DNA of 64,000 bases from CAZMRF01 sp964568735 (GCA_964568735.1 CAZMRF010000002.1:1-64000); one strand, 5' to 3'; shown: positions 40,339 through 49,678, numbered from the stretch's first letter. The notes: generated by a model not told the origin, from the sequence alone. A program made the numbers and translations.

Positions 40339-41208
40339 TCAGTTGGCGGCGGGAGCGGCCGGGGATGCGGGCAGGTCGAGGGTCGCCTTGGCGAACATGC
40401 CTGGGAGGACCTGGAGGCCCCGGGTCTCGATCCCGATCTTCACGCGCACCATCCGGATCGTCGGGTCGATCTCGGGATAGATGAAGCGCACGGTCCCCTT
40501 TACCTTCGTCTCGTTGACGGGGTTGCCCTCCTCGATCACGAGGCTCACGGGCAGGCCGGTCCGGATCTTCCTGAGATGCGCGAGAGGAAGCGCGATCTCG
40601 ACGAAGAGCTTGTCGAGGGCCACCAGGTCGAGCAGGACCGTGTCCGCCGGCTTGGGCATGGCGCCGACCGCCGTGTAGATCCTCGAGACCTGCCCGTCGA
40701 AGGGGGCCCGGATGAAGGTCCCCTCGTAGACAGCGCGGGCGAGCGCCAGGTGGGCCTCGGCCTTCGTCAGCTCCCGCTCCCGCATCGTGTGGGTGGTGGC
40801 CGCCTGCTCGGCCGCGTCGCGCGACAGCTCCAGGTCCCGCTCGGTGATGAGGTCCTCCACGCTCATGTTGCGCTCCAGCTCGCGATCGGCGGTCCGCTTC
40901 TTGAGGTCCGCGTCGGCCAGCGCCGATCGGGCCCGCTCGACCTCGGCGGCGGCCGCATCGAGCTGGGAATTCTCCACGTCGTTGAGCATCTCGATCAGGA
41001 GGTCGCCCGCACGGACCGCCTGCCCCTCGCGCACGGCGATCTTCCGGATGGGCGAGGCCACCTTGGACATGATCTCCACGCGGGCCTCCGACCTGACCAC
41101 TCCCTCGGCCGTGACATCCTCGGCGCGGAGATCCGGCGCGGCCATGGCGGCCCCAATCATGAGGAAGCCGAGGAGGAGGAGTTGGCGCGCGGCTCGTCCC
41201 GCCCTCAT
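40339..41208 (-). CDS. Periplasmic adaptor (HlyD/RND membrane-fusion type)
   Basis: A 289-residue exported adaptor with a signal peptide (QLLLLGFLMIGAAMAAPDLRA). It has a split lipoyl (barrel-sandwich) domain: ARVEIMSKVASPIRKIAVREGQAVRAGDLLIEM and later TFIRAPFDGQVSRIYTAVG, an alpha-hairpin between them (about 75-140) and a beta-barrel ending VLPGMFAKATLDLP. Adaptors of this kind link an inner-membrane transporter to a TolC channel. Here the channel gene is directly upstream (4-base overlap) and the M50/HlyD membrane protein precedes that. No RND or ABC pump is adjacent. Confidence 0.85.
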   Translation of the reverse strand: MRAGRAARQLLLLGFLMIGAAMAAPDLRAEDVTAEGVVRSEARVEIMSKVASPIRKIAVREGQAVRAGDLLIEMLNDVENSQLDAAAAEVERARSALADADLKKRTADRELERNMSVEDLITERDLELSRDAAEQAATTHTMRERELTKAEAHLALARAVYEGTFIRAPFDGQVSRIYTAVGAMPKPADTVLLDLVALDKLFVEIALPLAHLRKIRTGLPVSLVIEEGNPVNETKVKGTVRFIYPEIDPTIRMVRVKIGIETRGLQVLPGMFAKATLDLPASPAAPAAN

Positions 41209-42758
41209 GGCTCCACCACGAGGTCGTAGACTTCGAAGGAGCGCGCCTGGTCGGCGGTGAGCCTGGCACGGGCCGTCGCGTAGAGCGCCATGGACTTGCC
41301 CTCGGAGTCGAGCGCCTCCGCGAGCCGATCCTGGGCCTGGATCACGTCCCACACGGTGTTCAAGCCGACCTCCAGGTTGCGGGACTCGGCGTTGAGCTGG
41401 AGCTGCGCGAGGCGGACGGCCTCGCGAGCGCTGTTCAGCCGGGACCACTCCGCATCCATGTTGTGGAAGGAGGTCTCGAGCTGGAGGCGGATCTCCTGCC
41501 GGACGCGCTCCAGGCGAAGCTCCTCCTGCGTGCGTCGCAGGCGCGTGGGCACGAGCTCGGCCAGGGAAACCCTGCTTCCGAGGGGGATCTCGAGGCTGAG
41601 CCCCAGCGTCCAGCTGTAGTTGCCGTCCTTGAAAGACGAAAGCGCGTCGTCCCTGTCCTCGATGTCAGGCGGAAGATTACCGAGCTGGAGAAGCGGGCTC
41701 GGACCGAGGCCGTCACCGCCAAGGCTGCTGTAGCTCGTGCTCCCCGTCGCGTCGAGCCTCCACCTGGAGTTGCTCCGGGCGGCCTTCTCCTCGAGCGCGA
41801 GGCCCTCGATGACCGCTTCCTGGTACTCGATCTCGGGTCGAGCCTCGAGCGCCCGGTTCAGCATCGCCTGGAGTCCCTCGGGAGGCCCTTCGTCGCGCGG
41901 AGTCTCGAGAGCGACGACGCTGGTCGTCACGGGAAGCTCGGGATCCAGGCCGCTGCGCAGGCGCACCTGCGCGATCTTGAGATCCGCGCTGGCCCGGGCC
42001 ATGTCGGCCCGGCGATCCTCGGCGGCCAGGAGCGCCTTCGAGACGTCGAGGTCGGTCGCCATCCCCGCCTCCCGCATCCGGGTCACGCGCTGGATGAGGT
42101 CCTCGGCCACCTTGAGGTTTCCCGCCGAGATCTCCTGGTGCTGCTGGGCGTAGGCGAGGAGCCAGTACCTCATCTCCGTCTCCCGGATGACGTCCAGCAT
42201 CTTGGCCTTGAGCTGCAGCTCCGCCTGCCTCTCCACCTGCTCCGCCTGGCGGACCCTCACGAGGTTCACCGAACGGCCGAAGCCCCTGAGGAGTGACTGG
42301 GTGAAGCCGAGAGACACGGAGGGGATCCAGGAGGAGTCGAAGAGGCGGAGAGGATTGTCGGACTCGATCGTGCTGAGGCTCGCGGCCAGCGAGTAGGTGG
42401 TCCCGCTCGTGAGCTTGCCTTTCAGCGCAGCTTCCGGCATCACCCGGGTCTCGCTGACGATTCCATCCTCCGCTGCCACCTCGAGGACGTTGTTCAGGAA
42501 CCGGTGCTGCCTCGAGTAGGAGAGGTCGTAATCGAGGAAGGGATGGAACTCGGAGCGGGCTTCTGTCATCCGCTCCGCGGCGATGGGCGGGTTGATCCTC
42601 TCGATCTCCAGGTCCAGGTCGTGCTCGAGGGCGAGGCGGACGGCCTCCTCCACGCTCAGCCTCAGCTCGCTCCCCTCGGCTGTCGCGGCCGGCGCGGCCC
42701 CCATGGATAATGCCGCGAGGGCGAGCAGGGCGGCGGTGATCAGGGCGTTGATTCTCAT
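41205..42758 (-). CDS. TolC-family outer membrane efflux protein
   Basis: A 517-residue protein with a signal peptide (INALITAALLALAALSMGAAP) and the two-fold OEP repeat: LSVEEAVRLALEHDLDLEIERINPPIAAERMTEARSEFHPFLD in the first half, and EYQEAVIEGLALEEKAARSNSRWRLDATGS with NYSWTLGLSLEIPLGSR in the second. Long amphipathic helices lie around 200-260 and 430-500. It forms the outer-membrane channel of a tripartite exporter. Both neighbours overlap it by four bases, so the three genes are one translational unit. Confidence 0.88.
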   Translation of the reverse strand: MRINALITAALLALAALSMGAAPAATAEGSELRLSVEEAVRLALEHDLDLEIERINPPIAAERMTEARSEFHPFLDYDLSYSRQHRFLNNVLEVAAEDGIVSETRVMPEAALKGKLTSGTTYSLAASLSTIESDNPLRLFDSSWIPSVSLGFTQSLLRGFGRSVNLVRVRQAEQVERQAELQLKAKMLDVIRETEMRYWLLAYAQQHQEISAGNLKVAEDLIQRVTRMREAGMATDLDVSKALLAAEDRRADMARASADLKIAQVRLRSGLDPELPVTTSVVALETPRDEGPPEGLQAMLNRALEARPEIEYQEAVIEGLALEEKAARSNSRWRLDATGSTSYSSLGGDGLGPSPLLQLGNLPPDIEDRDDALSSFKDGNYSWTLGLSLEIPLGSRVSLAELVPTRLRRTQEELRLERVRQEIRLQLETSFHNMDAEWSRLNSAREAVRLAQLQLNAESRNLEVGLNTVWDVIQAQDRLAEALDSEGKSMALYATARARLTADQARSFEVYDLVVEP

Positions 42759-44821
42759 GGGATCCAGTACCAGACCTGGACCTGGAAGAAGCGGACGACC
42801 AGGCGCGAAAGGACGAACCAGACCGGGATCCAGTCGGTCCTGATCTTCGCGAACCCTGTCGTCTGCGACTTGAAGCGCAGCTCCGGGTTGGGAAGCTCGG
42901 CGATGACGCGGACGGCGTTCTCCGTTCTGAAGGCCGGCGAGTATACAGGCGCGGAGGCGATCGGGGCGATCTCCTGCACCTCCCCGTAGTGGGTCTCGCC
43001 GGGGTAGGCCCAGGCAACGACCTTCACCCTGGCGCCCATCTCCACCTGGGGCGCGTCGGCCTCGGGGACCTGGATCTCCACTCGGACCTTCTCGGCCTGC
43101 TCCACCGTGGCGAAGAGATCACCCTTGCGCAGGTAACGCCCCACCTTGCCCTGGATCTCGGGAGTGCTCACCCGCCCGTCGATCGCGGCCACCATCGTCG
43201 TGAGCTCCAGCTCGCGAACGTAGTCGTCGACCAGCGTATGAAGCCTCCGCGCTTCGGCTTCCAGCGCGAGGATCGACTCGATGTCGGGAGGGGTCTGGAG
43301 CATGGCCAGCTCCTTGCGGAGGTAGTCGAGCTTCGCCTCCGTCTCCTCCAGCGAGGCGCGCGTGAAGCTCAGGTTCTTCTCGTACTCCCGCTGATCGATC
43401 CGGCCGAGCGGCTGGCCCGCCTTGACGAACTCCCCCTCGTGGACGAGGACCTCGGCGATCCTCCCGCCGTCGATCTCGCAGTGCACCTCCGACTGCACGC
43501 TCGGCAGGATCGTGAAGGGCCCACCTGTCTCGTACGGGTAGGGAAGGAAGAGCAGGAGCGCCCCCCCCACCATCGCCCAGAACCTCCACCCCGGGCGGCG
43601 GTTGAGATCCGCGATGCGGGCGCGCGCTCGCTCGAGCGATGGAGAGCCCGACAATGCCTTTTCCGCCGGCTTCGAGAAGAAAAAGGCGGCCAGCCCCAGG
43701 GCGAGGATGGCCCCGGCCCCCTCGAAGGCCCCGGTCAGCTTCACGCCGGCGACGACCGTGAGGAAGACGAGGTACCCGAGCGTGAAGGCGGTCACCAGGA
43801 GCCCGAAGAGGAGGAACCACCTCCGCTCGCGGCGGCTGAGCGGCTCGGGAGGTGGGCGGCGCATCACCCAGGAGCCGAAGGCCGCGAGCGCGCGCTCCCT
43901 TAGCCGCGGCATCTCGAGCCAGGTCGTGAGGAGCCGGTAGCCGTCGCCCTGGACCATGGGGTTGGCCACGACGAGGAGCATCGCCATCCCGGATCCGAAG
44001 GCGACGGCCAGCCAGACGCTGCGCGCGAGCGATCCGGGAGACGACACGAACCAGGCCATCATGGCCACCGCCCAGGCGAAGGCGTGGTACCAGAGCCCTG
44101 GGGTGATGGTCTTCATGAAGCGCTTCTTGTCGTCGATCCACCGCGCGTCGGTGTAGTGGCAGTAGAGGCCCGGCACGACGTAGTACATGAAGCTCAGCCC
44201 GATCTCCTGCACGTATCCGCCGTCACGCTTGCAGGCGACCGCCTGGAGGAGGTGCCTCGGCGCGTGCACCAGGAGCGAGGTCGACAGGATGATCGTCAGG
44301 AGGAAGACGAAGCCCCAGTGGTAGCTCAGGGCATCCCAGAAGGGGCCCCATTCCCGGACCAGCGTGTTGAGGCCGAGGAGGATCACCGCCCCCGCGATGA
44401 CGCGCGCGGGCAGCGTGAAGACCCATCCGAGCCTCTCCGCCAGCCATCCCACGAACTGATCGCCTCGAGTGAGCTGGACCTTCCCCCAGGGCAGGTAGTC
44501 GTCACCCCCGAAGGCCTCCGGGGCGGTCGCGCGCCTGGGCGGGGCGCCCTCGAGGAAGCCTTCTCCCCGGAGCTGCTCGATGAAGGCCTCGAGATCGGAG
44601 GCGGCGAGCGGCTCACCCAGCTCCTTCTCGTAGAGGCTGAGCGTCTCCTCCATCGTGGTATCGCCGTCCATTCTCCTGACGAGGAAGTGCTCGCTCTTCC
44701 CCAGCTCGAAGACCCTTCCCTCCCCCGAGCGATCCACGAGGAAGTGGTGGATCGGGCGCTCGCGGACCTGATGCGCGACGATTTCCACGTCCTTCCTGAG
44801 CGCGGGCATCCGTGGGCTCAT
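42755..44821 (-). CDS. PqqD-like / degenerate M50 / HlyD fusion membrane protein
   Basis: A 688-residue protein. Residues about 1-90 look like a PqqD-type winged helix (LVRRMDGDTTMEETLSLYEKELGEPLAASDLEAFIEQLRGEGFL). About 130-440 is a multi-helix M50 (site-2 protease) domain with VHAPRHLLQAVACKRDGGYVQEIG and the distal motif ANPMVQGDGYRLL. The HExxH is HAPRH (186-190), so the catalytic Glu is missing while both His and the distal Asp remain. About 455-690 is a HlyD-like half: VQSEVHCEIDGGRIAEVLVHEGEFVKAGQPLGRI, a coiled coil and a barrel domain. M50-HlyD fusions occur next to peptide or lipid export systems. It may serve as the inner-membrane platform for the TolC and adaptor encoded downstream. 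Confidence 0.78.
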   Translation of the reverse strand: MSPRMPALRKDVEIVAHQVRERPIHHFLVDRSGEGRVFELGKSEHFLVRRMDGDTTMEETLSLYEKELGEPLAASDLEAFIEQLRGEGFLEGAPPRRATAPEAFGGDDYLPWGKVQLTRGDQFVGWLAERLGWVFTLPARVIAGAVILLGLNTLVREWGPFWDALSYHWGFVFLLTIILSTSLLVHAPRHLLQAVACKRDGGYVQEIGLSFMYYVVPGLYCHYTDARWIDDKKRFMKTITPGLWYHAFAWAVAMMAWFVSSPGSLARSVWLAVAFGSGMAMLLVVANPMVQGDGYRLLTTWLEMPRLRERALAAFGSWVMRRPPPEPLSRRERRWFLLFGLLVTAFTLGYLVFLTVVAGVKLTGAFEGAGAILALGLAAFFFSKPAEKALSGSPSLERARARIADLNRRPGWRFWAMVGGALLLFLPYPYETGGPFTILPSVQSEVHCEIDGGRIAEVLVHEGEFVKAGQPLGRIDQREYEKNLSFTRASLEETEAKLDYLRKELAMLQTPPDIESILALEAEARRLHTLVDDYVRELELTTMVAAIDGRVSTPEIQGKVGRYLRKGDLFATVEQAEKVRVEIQVPEADAPQVEMGARVKVVAWAYPGETHYGEVQEIAPIASAPVYSPAFRTENAVRVIAELPNPELRFKSQTTGFAKIRTDWIPVWFVLSRLVVRFFQVQVWYWIP

Positions 44822-44940
44822 GCCACGCTCCCGGCCGGGGAGCCTGTCCGGGCATGCGCCCAGGCAGGGGCTCCTCCTCGCTTGAATCCCGCGCGGCGCG
44901 CACCTAGCATGCCCCCCGGAAACGGGAGAGGGGCCTCATC

Positions 44941-45744
44941 ATGACGGGATCCGACGCAGCGGCGCGCTTCCGGCCGGCCCCGATCCACGAGGACGAGCGT
45001 CGGCGCGTCCTGGAAGCGGTGGCCTCTGCCGAGGCGCTCGAGGCGAAGGCCTCTCTCGCGGCGGCCTTCCCGATCCTGACGCGGATCGGCGTCGTCGACG
45101 GTCTCTACCAGGGGCTCTACGGCCACATCACCCTGCGCGTCCCCGGGGCCCCGGAGTACTTCTGGGTGAACTCTCTCGCCCGGCGCTTCAACGACACGCG
45201 CGAGGAGGATCTGATCCTCGTGGGCTCCGGAGGCCAGGTCGTCGAGGGCGAGCCGCGCGGTGTCAACTTCGCGGCCTTCTACATCCACTCCGCGATCCAC
45301 AAGGCGCGGGCCGACGTGAACTGCGTGGCGCACACACATCCAGGAGCAGGATGCGCCTTCGCCGCCCTGGGGACCCTCCTCCTTCCGATCGACCAGGTCG
45401 GGTGCGTCTTCTTCGAGGATCACGCGATCCACTCCGACTACAGCGGCGTCGTAGCTGGCGAGCCCCAGGGTGAGGCCATCGTCAAATCCCTCGGCGCGCG
45501 GCGCGCCCTCATCCTCATGAACCACGGCTTGATCACCTGCGGCCCGGACGTCGCCCACGCGGTCATCGACATGTACGAGCTGGAGCGGACCTGCGACGTG
45601 CAGCTCCGCGCCCTCGCCACCGGGCAGGAGCTGAAGCTCATCCCGCCGGACTCGGCGAGGCAGGTGCGGGCGATCCGCACCGATCCCAGGCGCTACCGCC
45701 ACGAATGGAGCGTGCTGCGGCGCGAGATGTCGCCGGGCGGGTAG
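44941..45744 (+). CDS. Class II aldolase/adducin family protein
   Basis: A 267-residue protein of the fuculose-1-phosphate aldolase fold. The zinc His pair is in CVAHTHPGAGCAFAAL, the third His in ILMNHGLITCGPDVAHAV, and the N-terminal part carries YGHITLRVPGAPEYFWVNSLARRFND. Family members split phosphorylated sugars or decarboxylate aromatic acids; this one belongs to the adducin-like group of broad, mostly unknown substrates. GGGAGAGG lies 9 bases before the ATG. It is divergent from the M50/HlyD operon and converges on the biosynthetic operon with a 27-base gap, so it could be a tailoring or precursor enzyme for that locus. Confidence 0.85.
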   Translation: MTGSDAAARFRPAPIHEDERRRVLEAVASAEALEAKASLAAAFPILTRIGVVDGLYQGLYGHITLRVPGAPEYFWVNSLARRFNDTREEDLILVGSGGQVVEGEPRGVNFAAFYIHSAIHKARADVNCVAHTHPGAGCAFAALGTLLLPIDQVGCVFFEDHAIHSDYSGVVAGEPQGEAIVKSLGARRALILMNHGLITCGPDVAHAVIDMYELERTCDVQLRALATGQELKLIPPDSARQVRAIRTDPRRYRHEWSVLRREMSPGG

Positions 45745-45771
45745 GAGCCTCTCCAAGCCACTCACTCCCAT

Positions 45772-47391
45772 TCAGGACACGAGGCCGGTGGCGAGCCGGA
45801 CGTAGATCTCGCGGCTGAGATCCTTGAATTCCCGGCGTCCGTGCAGGAAGCGGCTGTTGTCCACCATCAAGACGTCTCCCGGCTCCCAGGCCACGTCGCG
45901 CGTGGCGCGCTTCTCGACCTCCCAGAGCTCATCGATCACGGATTCCGGTATCGGCCGGCCATCCTCGAGCCTCACTTTCCTGAAAGGGACTCCGGCCTGC
46001 TCCCAGCGCGTGATGGCGAAAATGTTATTTATGAAGGAGCGATGGTTGCCGTGGTTGGTCGGCCAGATCGCGTCGGAGAGGTACTCCGTGACGATCGACC
46101 CGTCCTTCTCGTCCACGCGCATCGTGTAGCGGTTCTCCTCGCAATGGCGGCGGACGTCGTCGAGGCTCTCGGTGAGGAAGATCTTCTGCCAGCGCCCCTC
46201 GGGGTGGATCATGATGTACTTGATCCGGTTCTCCTCGAAGAGGCGCCGCGTGGAGTCCTTGAGGTTCTCGAGGATCCAGCAGCCGTCCCCGACGGTCGTC
46301 GCGCCCCCCTCCGCCACCGGCTTCACGCAGTAGAACCACAGGATCTGCGGCTTGTTCTCCACGTAGTACATCTCGCCGTGCAGCGGGACCGGGTAGTGGT
46401 GCGTGGGCTCGGAGACCGTCATCATCGTCGGGTCTCCGTCCACGAGCGCCCTCGCGGCCGCCCCTCCCGCGTAGGAGACGAAGCCCGTGGTCAGTCTCTC
46501 GGTGTGCTTCCTGAACCTGTCGAGGTCCATCCCGAAGCCGCGGAAGAGCAGGAGGTTCATCCCCCTGAAGGCACGCAGGACCTCCGGCACCGGAAGGTCC
46601 AGGATATCCGTGCGCCCGTCACCGCGGATGAGGGTCCCCAGCTCTCCCGCCGCCGCGCCCGGGAAGGTGAAGGCGGGCGCGTGGTCATCGTCGCGGACGG
46701 CCCGCATCGTGACCCGATCCCCGAGCCGGTAGGCCGCGACCTGCTCGTCGTCCGCTCCGGGGATGGCGCTCCAGTCGATCCGCTCGGCCGCGAAGCCTGC
46801 GTGGTTGAGCATGAGGCGGACCGCGGACTCCGAGGGGAGGCCCGTGATCTTCCAGTGCTCCAGCGTGTCCTCGTCGGGGTTGGCCGCCCCTTCCACCCGG
46901 GTGTCCTCGCGGCGCAGGAGAAGCACGGGGCGCTCGTCCCTGCAGACGTTCGTGTCCACGATGACCGCCGCGGCGCCCGTCTCCCGGATCCTCGTCATCA
47001 GCTCCACGTGCCGGATGACGTGGTAGAAGATGCCGAAGCAGAAGACCGTGTCGATCGACCCGAGGTCGCCCTCGAAGACCTCGAAGAGATCCGAGCAGAT
47101 GAAGCGGTAGCTCGCAGGCTGAACGCCCCTCCCCTCGAAGGTCTTCCGCGCGTTCTCGACGAGGTGCGGCCGCGCCTCGACGCCGATGACCTTCTTCGCT
47201 CCCGCCTTGAGGGCCGCGAAGGACCAACGGCCGTCGTGGCAGGCGAGGTCCAGGATGACCTTGCCCTCGATCAGGTCCCGGTTCCGGGAGATGAGCGCAT
47301 CGTGGCGCCGGTTGAGCCGCGCCGGATGGACGCTCGTCTCGCTCGTCCGGAGGAACTCCGGGTAGTCGTCGAAGAAGCCCCTGGTGCTCAT
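45772..47391 (-). CDS. Methyltransferase-TauD/SyrP-like Fe(II)/2-oxoglutarate oxygenase fusion
   Basis: A 539-residue bifunctional protein. Residues about 1-200 are a class I methyltransferase: EGKVILDLACHDGRWSFAALKAG (motif I), VIGVEARPHLVENA and DTVFCFGIFYHVIRH. Residues about 240-535 are a TauD/SyrP-like dioxygenase: LPLHGEMYY-type iron motif (His338, Glu340) and the distal His517 in DNSRFLHGRREF, with WFYCVKPVAEGGATTVGDG between. SyrP-like enzymes hydroxylate amino acids or acyl chains in natural-product pathways. The ATG at 47391 sits 8 bases after the TPR gene. As the last gene of the synthase operon it is a likely late tailoring enzyme that hydroxylates and methylates. Confidence 0.85.
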   Translation of the reverse strand: MSTRGFFDDYPEFLRTSETSVHPARLNRRHDALISRNRDLIEGKVILDLACHDGRWSFAALKAGAKKVIGVEARPHLVENARKTFEGRGVQPASYRFICSDLFEVFEGDLGSIDTVFCFGIFYHVIRHVELMTRIRETGAAAVIVDTNVCRDERPVLLLRREDTRVEGAANPDEDTLEHWKITGLPSESAVRLMLNHAGFAAERIDWSAIPGADDEQVAAYRLGDRVTMRAVRDDDHAPAFTFPGAAAGELGTLIRGDGRTDILDLPVPEVLRAFRGMNLLLFRGFGMDLDRFRKHTERLTTGFVSYAGGAAARALVDGDPTMMTVSEPTHHYPVPLHGEMYYVENKPQILWFYCVKPVAEGGATTVGDGCWILENLKDSTRRLFEENRIKYIMIHPEGRWQKIFLTESLDDVRRHCEENRYTMRVDEKDGSIVTEYLSDAIWPTNHGNHRSFINNIFAITRWEQAGVPFRKVRLEDGRPIPESVIDELWEVEKRATRDVAWEPGDVLMVDNSRFLHGRREFKDLSREIYVRLATGLVS

Positions 47392-47399
47392 GTCGGCAG

Positions 47400-48539
47400 T
47401 CAACCCCGGGCCGCCTGCGCGGCCTCCCCGATCACCATGGTGAAGATGCCCTCGGCCACCATCCTCGCGATGCGCCGGTCGGGCCCGCGGCGGCGCTCGC
47501 CGGAGAGACCGAAGGGCAGGCCGAATCCGCCTCCGCGCCGGCCACTCTGGCGCCGCTGCGGCAGGAGTCGGAAGGGAAGCCGATCGCATTCCGCCTCGGC
47601 CACTCCGCCGGGAATGGGAACGATGACCCAGTGGCCCGCGCCGCTTCCCGCCGGGGTCGAGTAGTTGTCGCCGATGGCGCCGTCGAGCTGCATCCCCCGC
47701 CGGAAGGCCTCGATGGCCTCGTGGTACCTGCCCGTGGCCCGCAGGGCGAGGGCGATGTCGTAGTGCAGCGTGGGGTTGGCGGGGCTGAGCGGGCGTTCGG
47801 CCTCGTAGTGGATGAGCGCCTCCGCGAAGCGCCCCTGCAGGGCGATGCAGCGCCCCAGCCGCCAGCGCCCTTCCTTCACGACGGGGTTGAAGATCAGCGC
47901 CTTCTCGTACATCAGGATGGCGGCTTCCGTCCGGCCCTCCGCCAGATCCAGATCGCCGAGCCTGAGGTGGGCCATCGACATCCTCGGGAAGACATTGATC
48001 GCCGCCTTGTAGGCGGCGGCCGCCTCCGCCACGAGCCCCCGCTTCATGAAGCTCTCTCCGACGCCGAACTGCGCGAGCGCCAGCTCGGGATCGAGCGCGG
48101 CGGCGGCACGGAAGGCCCTCTCCGCCTCGGAGTAGCGGCGCTCGCTCATGCAGGCGTGGCCCAGCATGAGCATGGTCCGGCTATCGCGGGGATCGAGCCG
48201 GGCCGCCTCCGCGAGCTCTCGGATGGCGTCGGCTGTCTGCTCTTCCATGAAGAGGACCATGCCGAGGCCCGCCCGGGCCGGTGCGAAGGCGGGGTTCTCC
48301 CGGATCGCATCCTCGTAGGCGGACCTCGCCTCGGCATATTCGCGCTTGCGGAAATGAATGTCTCCGCTCGAGACGATGGCCTCGAGCAGGGCGGGCGCCC
48401 TCTCGGAGGCCTCGCGGAGCTCGCCCAGCGCGCGCATGTACTCGCCCTGGTCGGCCAGGACGTTCCCCATCAGCAGCCGCGCGGCCGCCCCGGTGGCCAC
48501 GGGCTGGAGGCGCGGGCCCACGCCGCCGGGACGGCTCAT
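47400..48539 (-). CDS. TPR-repeat protein
   Basis: A 379-residue protein with about eight tetratricopeptide repeats from residue 20 to 290: ARLLMGNVLADQGEYMRALGELREASERAP, DIHFRKREYAEARSAYEDAIRENPAFAP, RTMLMLGHACMSERRYSEAERAFRAAAALDP, AHLRLGDLDLAEGRTEAAILMYEKAL and TLHYDIALALRATGRYHEAIEAFRRGMQLD. The remaining C-terminus is Arg/Gly-rich and ends MVAEGIFTMVIGEAAQAARG. There is no signal peptide. Its ATG overlaps the esterase stop (ATGA), so the two are coupled. It may be a scaffold holding the pathway enzymes together. No catalytic function is visible. Confidence 0.82.
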   Translation of the reverse strand: MSRPGGVGPRLQPVATGAAARLLMGNVLADQGEYMRALGELREASERAPALLEAIVSSGDIHFRKREYAEARSAYEDAIRENPAFAPARAGLGMVLFMEEQTADAIRELAEAARLDPRDSRTMLMLGHACMSERRYSEAERAFRAAAALDPELALAQFGVGESFMKRGLVAEAAAAYKAAINVFPRMSMAHLRLGDLDLAEGRTEAAILMYEKALIFNPVVKEGRWRLGRCIALQGRFAEALIHYEAERPLSPANPTLHYDIALALRATGRYHEAIEAFRRGMQLDGAIGDNYSTPAGSGAGHWVIVPIPGGVAEAECDRLPFRLLPQRRQSGRRGGGFGLPFGLSGERRRGPDRRIARMVAEGIFTMVIGEAAQAARG

Positions 48540-49678
48540 GGCGCTTCCTCCACCTTGATGCCCCGCACGGCCGTGCCGTCGGACCAGGAGCCCATCTCGA
48601 GCTCGGCCCTGGATCCCACGACCTGGTCGATCGTCCCTCCCGCCCAGGCCGTCTCGCAGAGGCTGTCGAAGAGGCGCCAGTAGCCGAACCAATCCAGAGG
48701 ATCGGACTCCCCGTGCCTCATCCCCGTGAGCTTGACCACGAGGTCGCGGCGACGCTCGTTCTTCTCGGTGAGCGCGGTTCCGATCCTGGGGTCGGGTGAC
48801 AGCGGCGCGGCGTGGTCGGCGATGAGCGGAGTCTCGCCGTGCTCATCGGTCTGGAAGACCACGAACTTCTTGCGCTGGGGAGGCACCTTCTTGAGTGCCC
48901 GGTAGATGTCCCTCCCCTGGCGGGTGTCCTGGAACTGATCCCTATCCCCCTCGATGATCAGGACGAGCGTGCTCTCCGGCACCTGGGCGAGGATCGCCAG
49001 GGGCATCTCCTCCTTTCCGAACCAGCCGGGCTCGACGGGCATGATGGCCTTCGGCGCCGGGAGTCCCGCGGCCTCGGCGCGTGCGGCGATCTGCGGCGTC
49101 AGCCCTCCACCGAACGAATGACCGAGGACCGCGAAGCGGTCGAGGTCCGGCTTGACGGGTCCCGATTTCTTCAAGCGCTCGATCGCATCGCGCGTCGCGC
49201 CCAGCGCGCGCTCGATCTTCGCGTCGTTGGTGTCGCGCATGTTCTCCCACTTCGAGGGGGGCTCGAAGATGGGATAGATCAGGATGTTCCCCCGGCGGAC
49301 GATGTGATCGATCCAACCCCCGTAATCGTAAGGGTTGAGGCCCCGTCCTCCGTGGAGGAAGAGGATCACGGGGGCCTTCTCGGGGACCGGCGAGCCCGGT
49401 GTGAAGAGCCAGTAGCCCTTCGCATCCTCCCCGACCTGCTCCTGGATGGTCTTGCCGTGGGGATAGGCCCCCGAGCCCGGCCCCCTCTCGGGCCTCGAGG
49501 GTGGCCTCACGCCGGCGCGCTGAGTGGTCGCCTTCGCTCCCTCTCCCGACGCGGGCTGCTTCTCGGCCGCGGCGCACTGGATCATCATGGCTCCGAGGAT
49601 CACGGAGACTCCCACCGATGCTGAAAAGATGCGATGTCTCACGGCTGTCGTCCTCCCGCGCCGCAGGGCGGCGCGCAT
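48536..49678 (-). CDS. Exported alpha/beta hydrolase (dienelactone hydrolase-like)
   Basis: A 380-residue hydrolase. The N-terminus (TTAVRHRIFSASVGVSVILGAMMIQCAAAEKQ) is a signal sequence, possibly a lipoprotein signal with Cys at the end of MMIQC. The core has APVILFLHGGRGLNPYDYGGW (oxyanion region), the nucleophile elbow FAVLGHSFGGGLTPQIAAR, ILAQVPESTLVLIIEGDRDQF (acid) and TDEHGETPLIADHAA (His). It resembles periplasmic esterases and peptidases of the dienelactone hydrolase clan. It may trim or transfer the acyl product after export. It is 79 bases downstream of the PlsC fusion gene and overlaps the TPR gene. Confidence 0.82.
   Translation of the reverse strand: MRAALRRGRTTAVRHRIFSASVGVSVILGAMMIQCAAAEKQPASGEGAKATTQRAGVRPPSRPERGPGSGAYPHGKTIQEQVGEDAKGYWLFTPGSPVPEKAPVILFLHGGRGLNPYDYGGWIDHIVRRGNILIYPIFEPPSKWENMRDTNDAKIERALGATRDAIERLKKSGPVKPDLDRFAVLGHSFGGGLTPQIAARAEAAGLPAPKAIMPVEPGWFGKEEMPLAILAQVPESTLVLIIEGDRDQFQDTRQGRDIYRALKKVPPQRKKFVVFQTDEHGETPLIADHAAPLSPDPRIGTALTEKNERRRDLVVKLTGMRHGESDPLDWFGYWRLFDSLCETAWAGGTIDQVVGSRAELEMGSWSDGTAVRGIKVEEAP

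Noticed and set aside
40339..44821. Reading the M50/HlyD-TolC trio as a RiPP export locus
   Set aside because: No precursor peptide, radical SAM or cyclase gene is visible nearby; the PqqD-like similarity alone is too weak.
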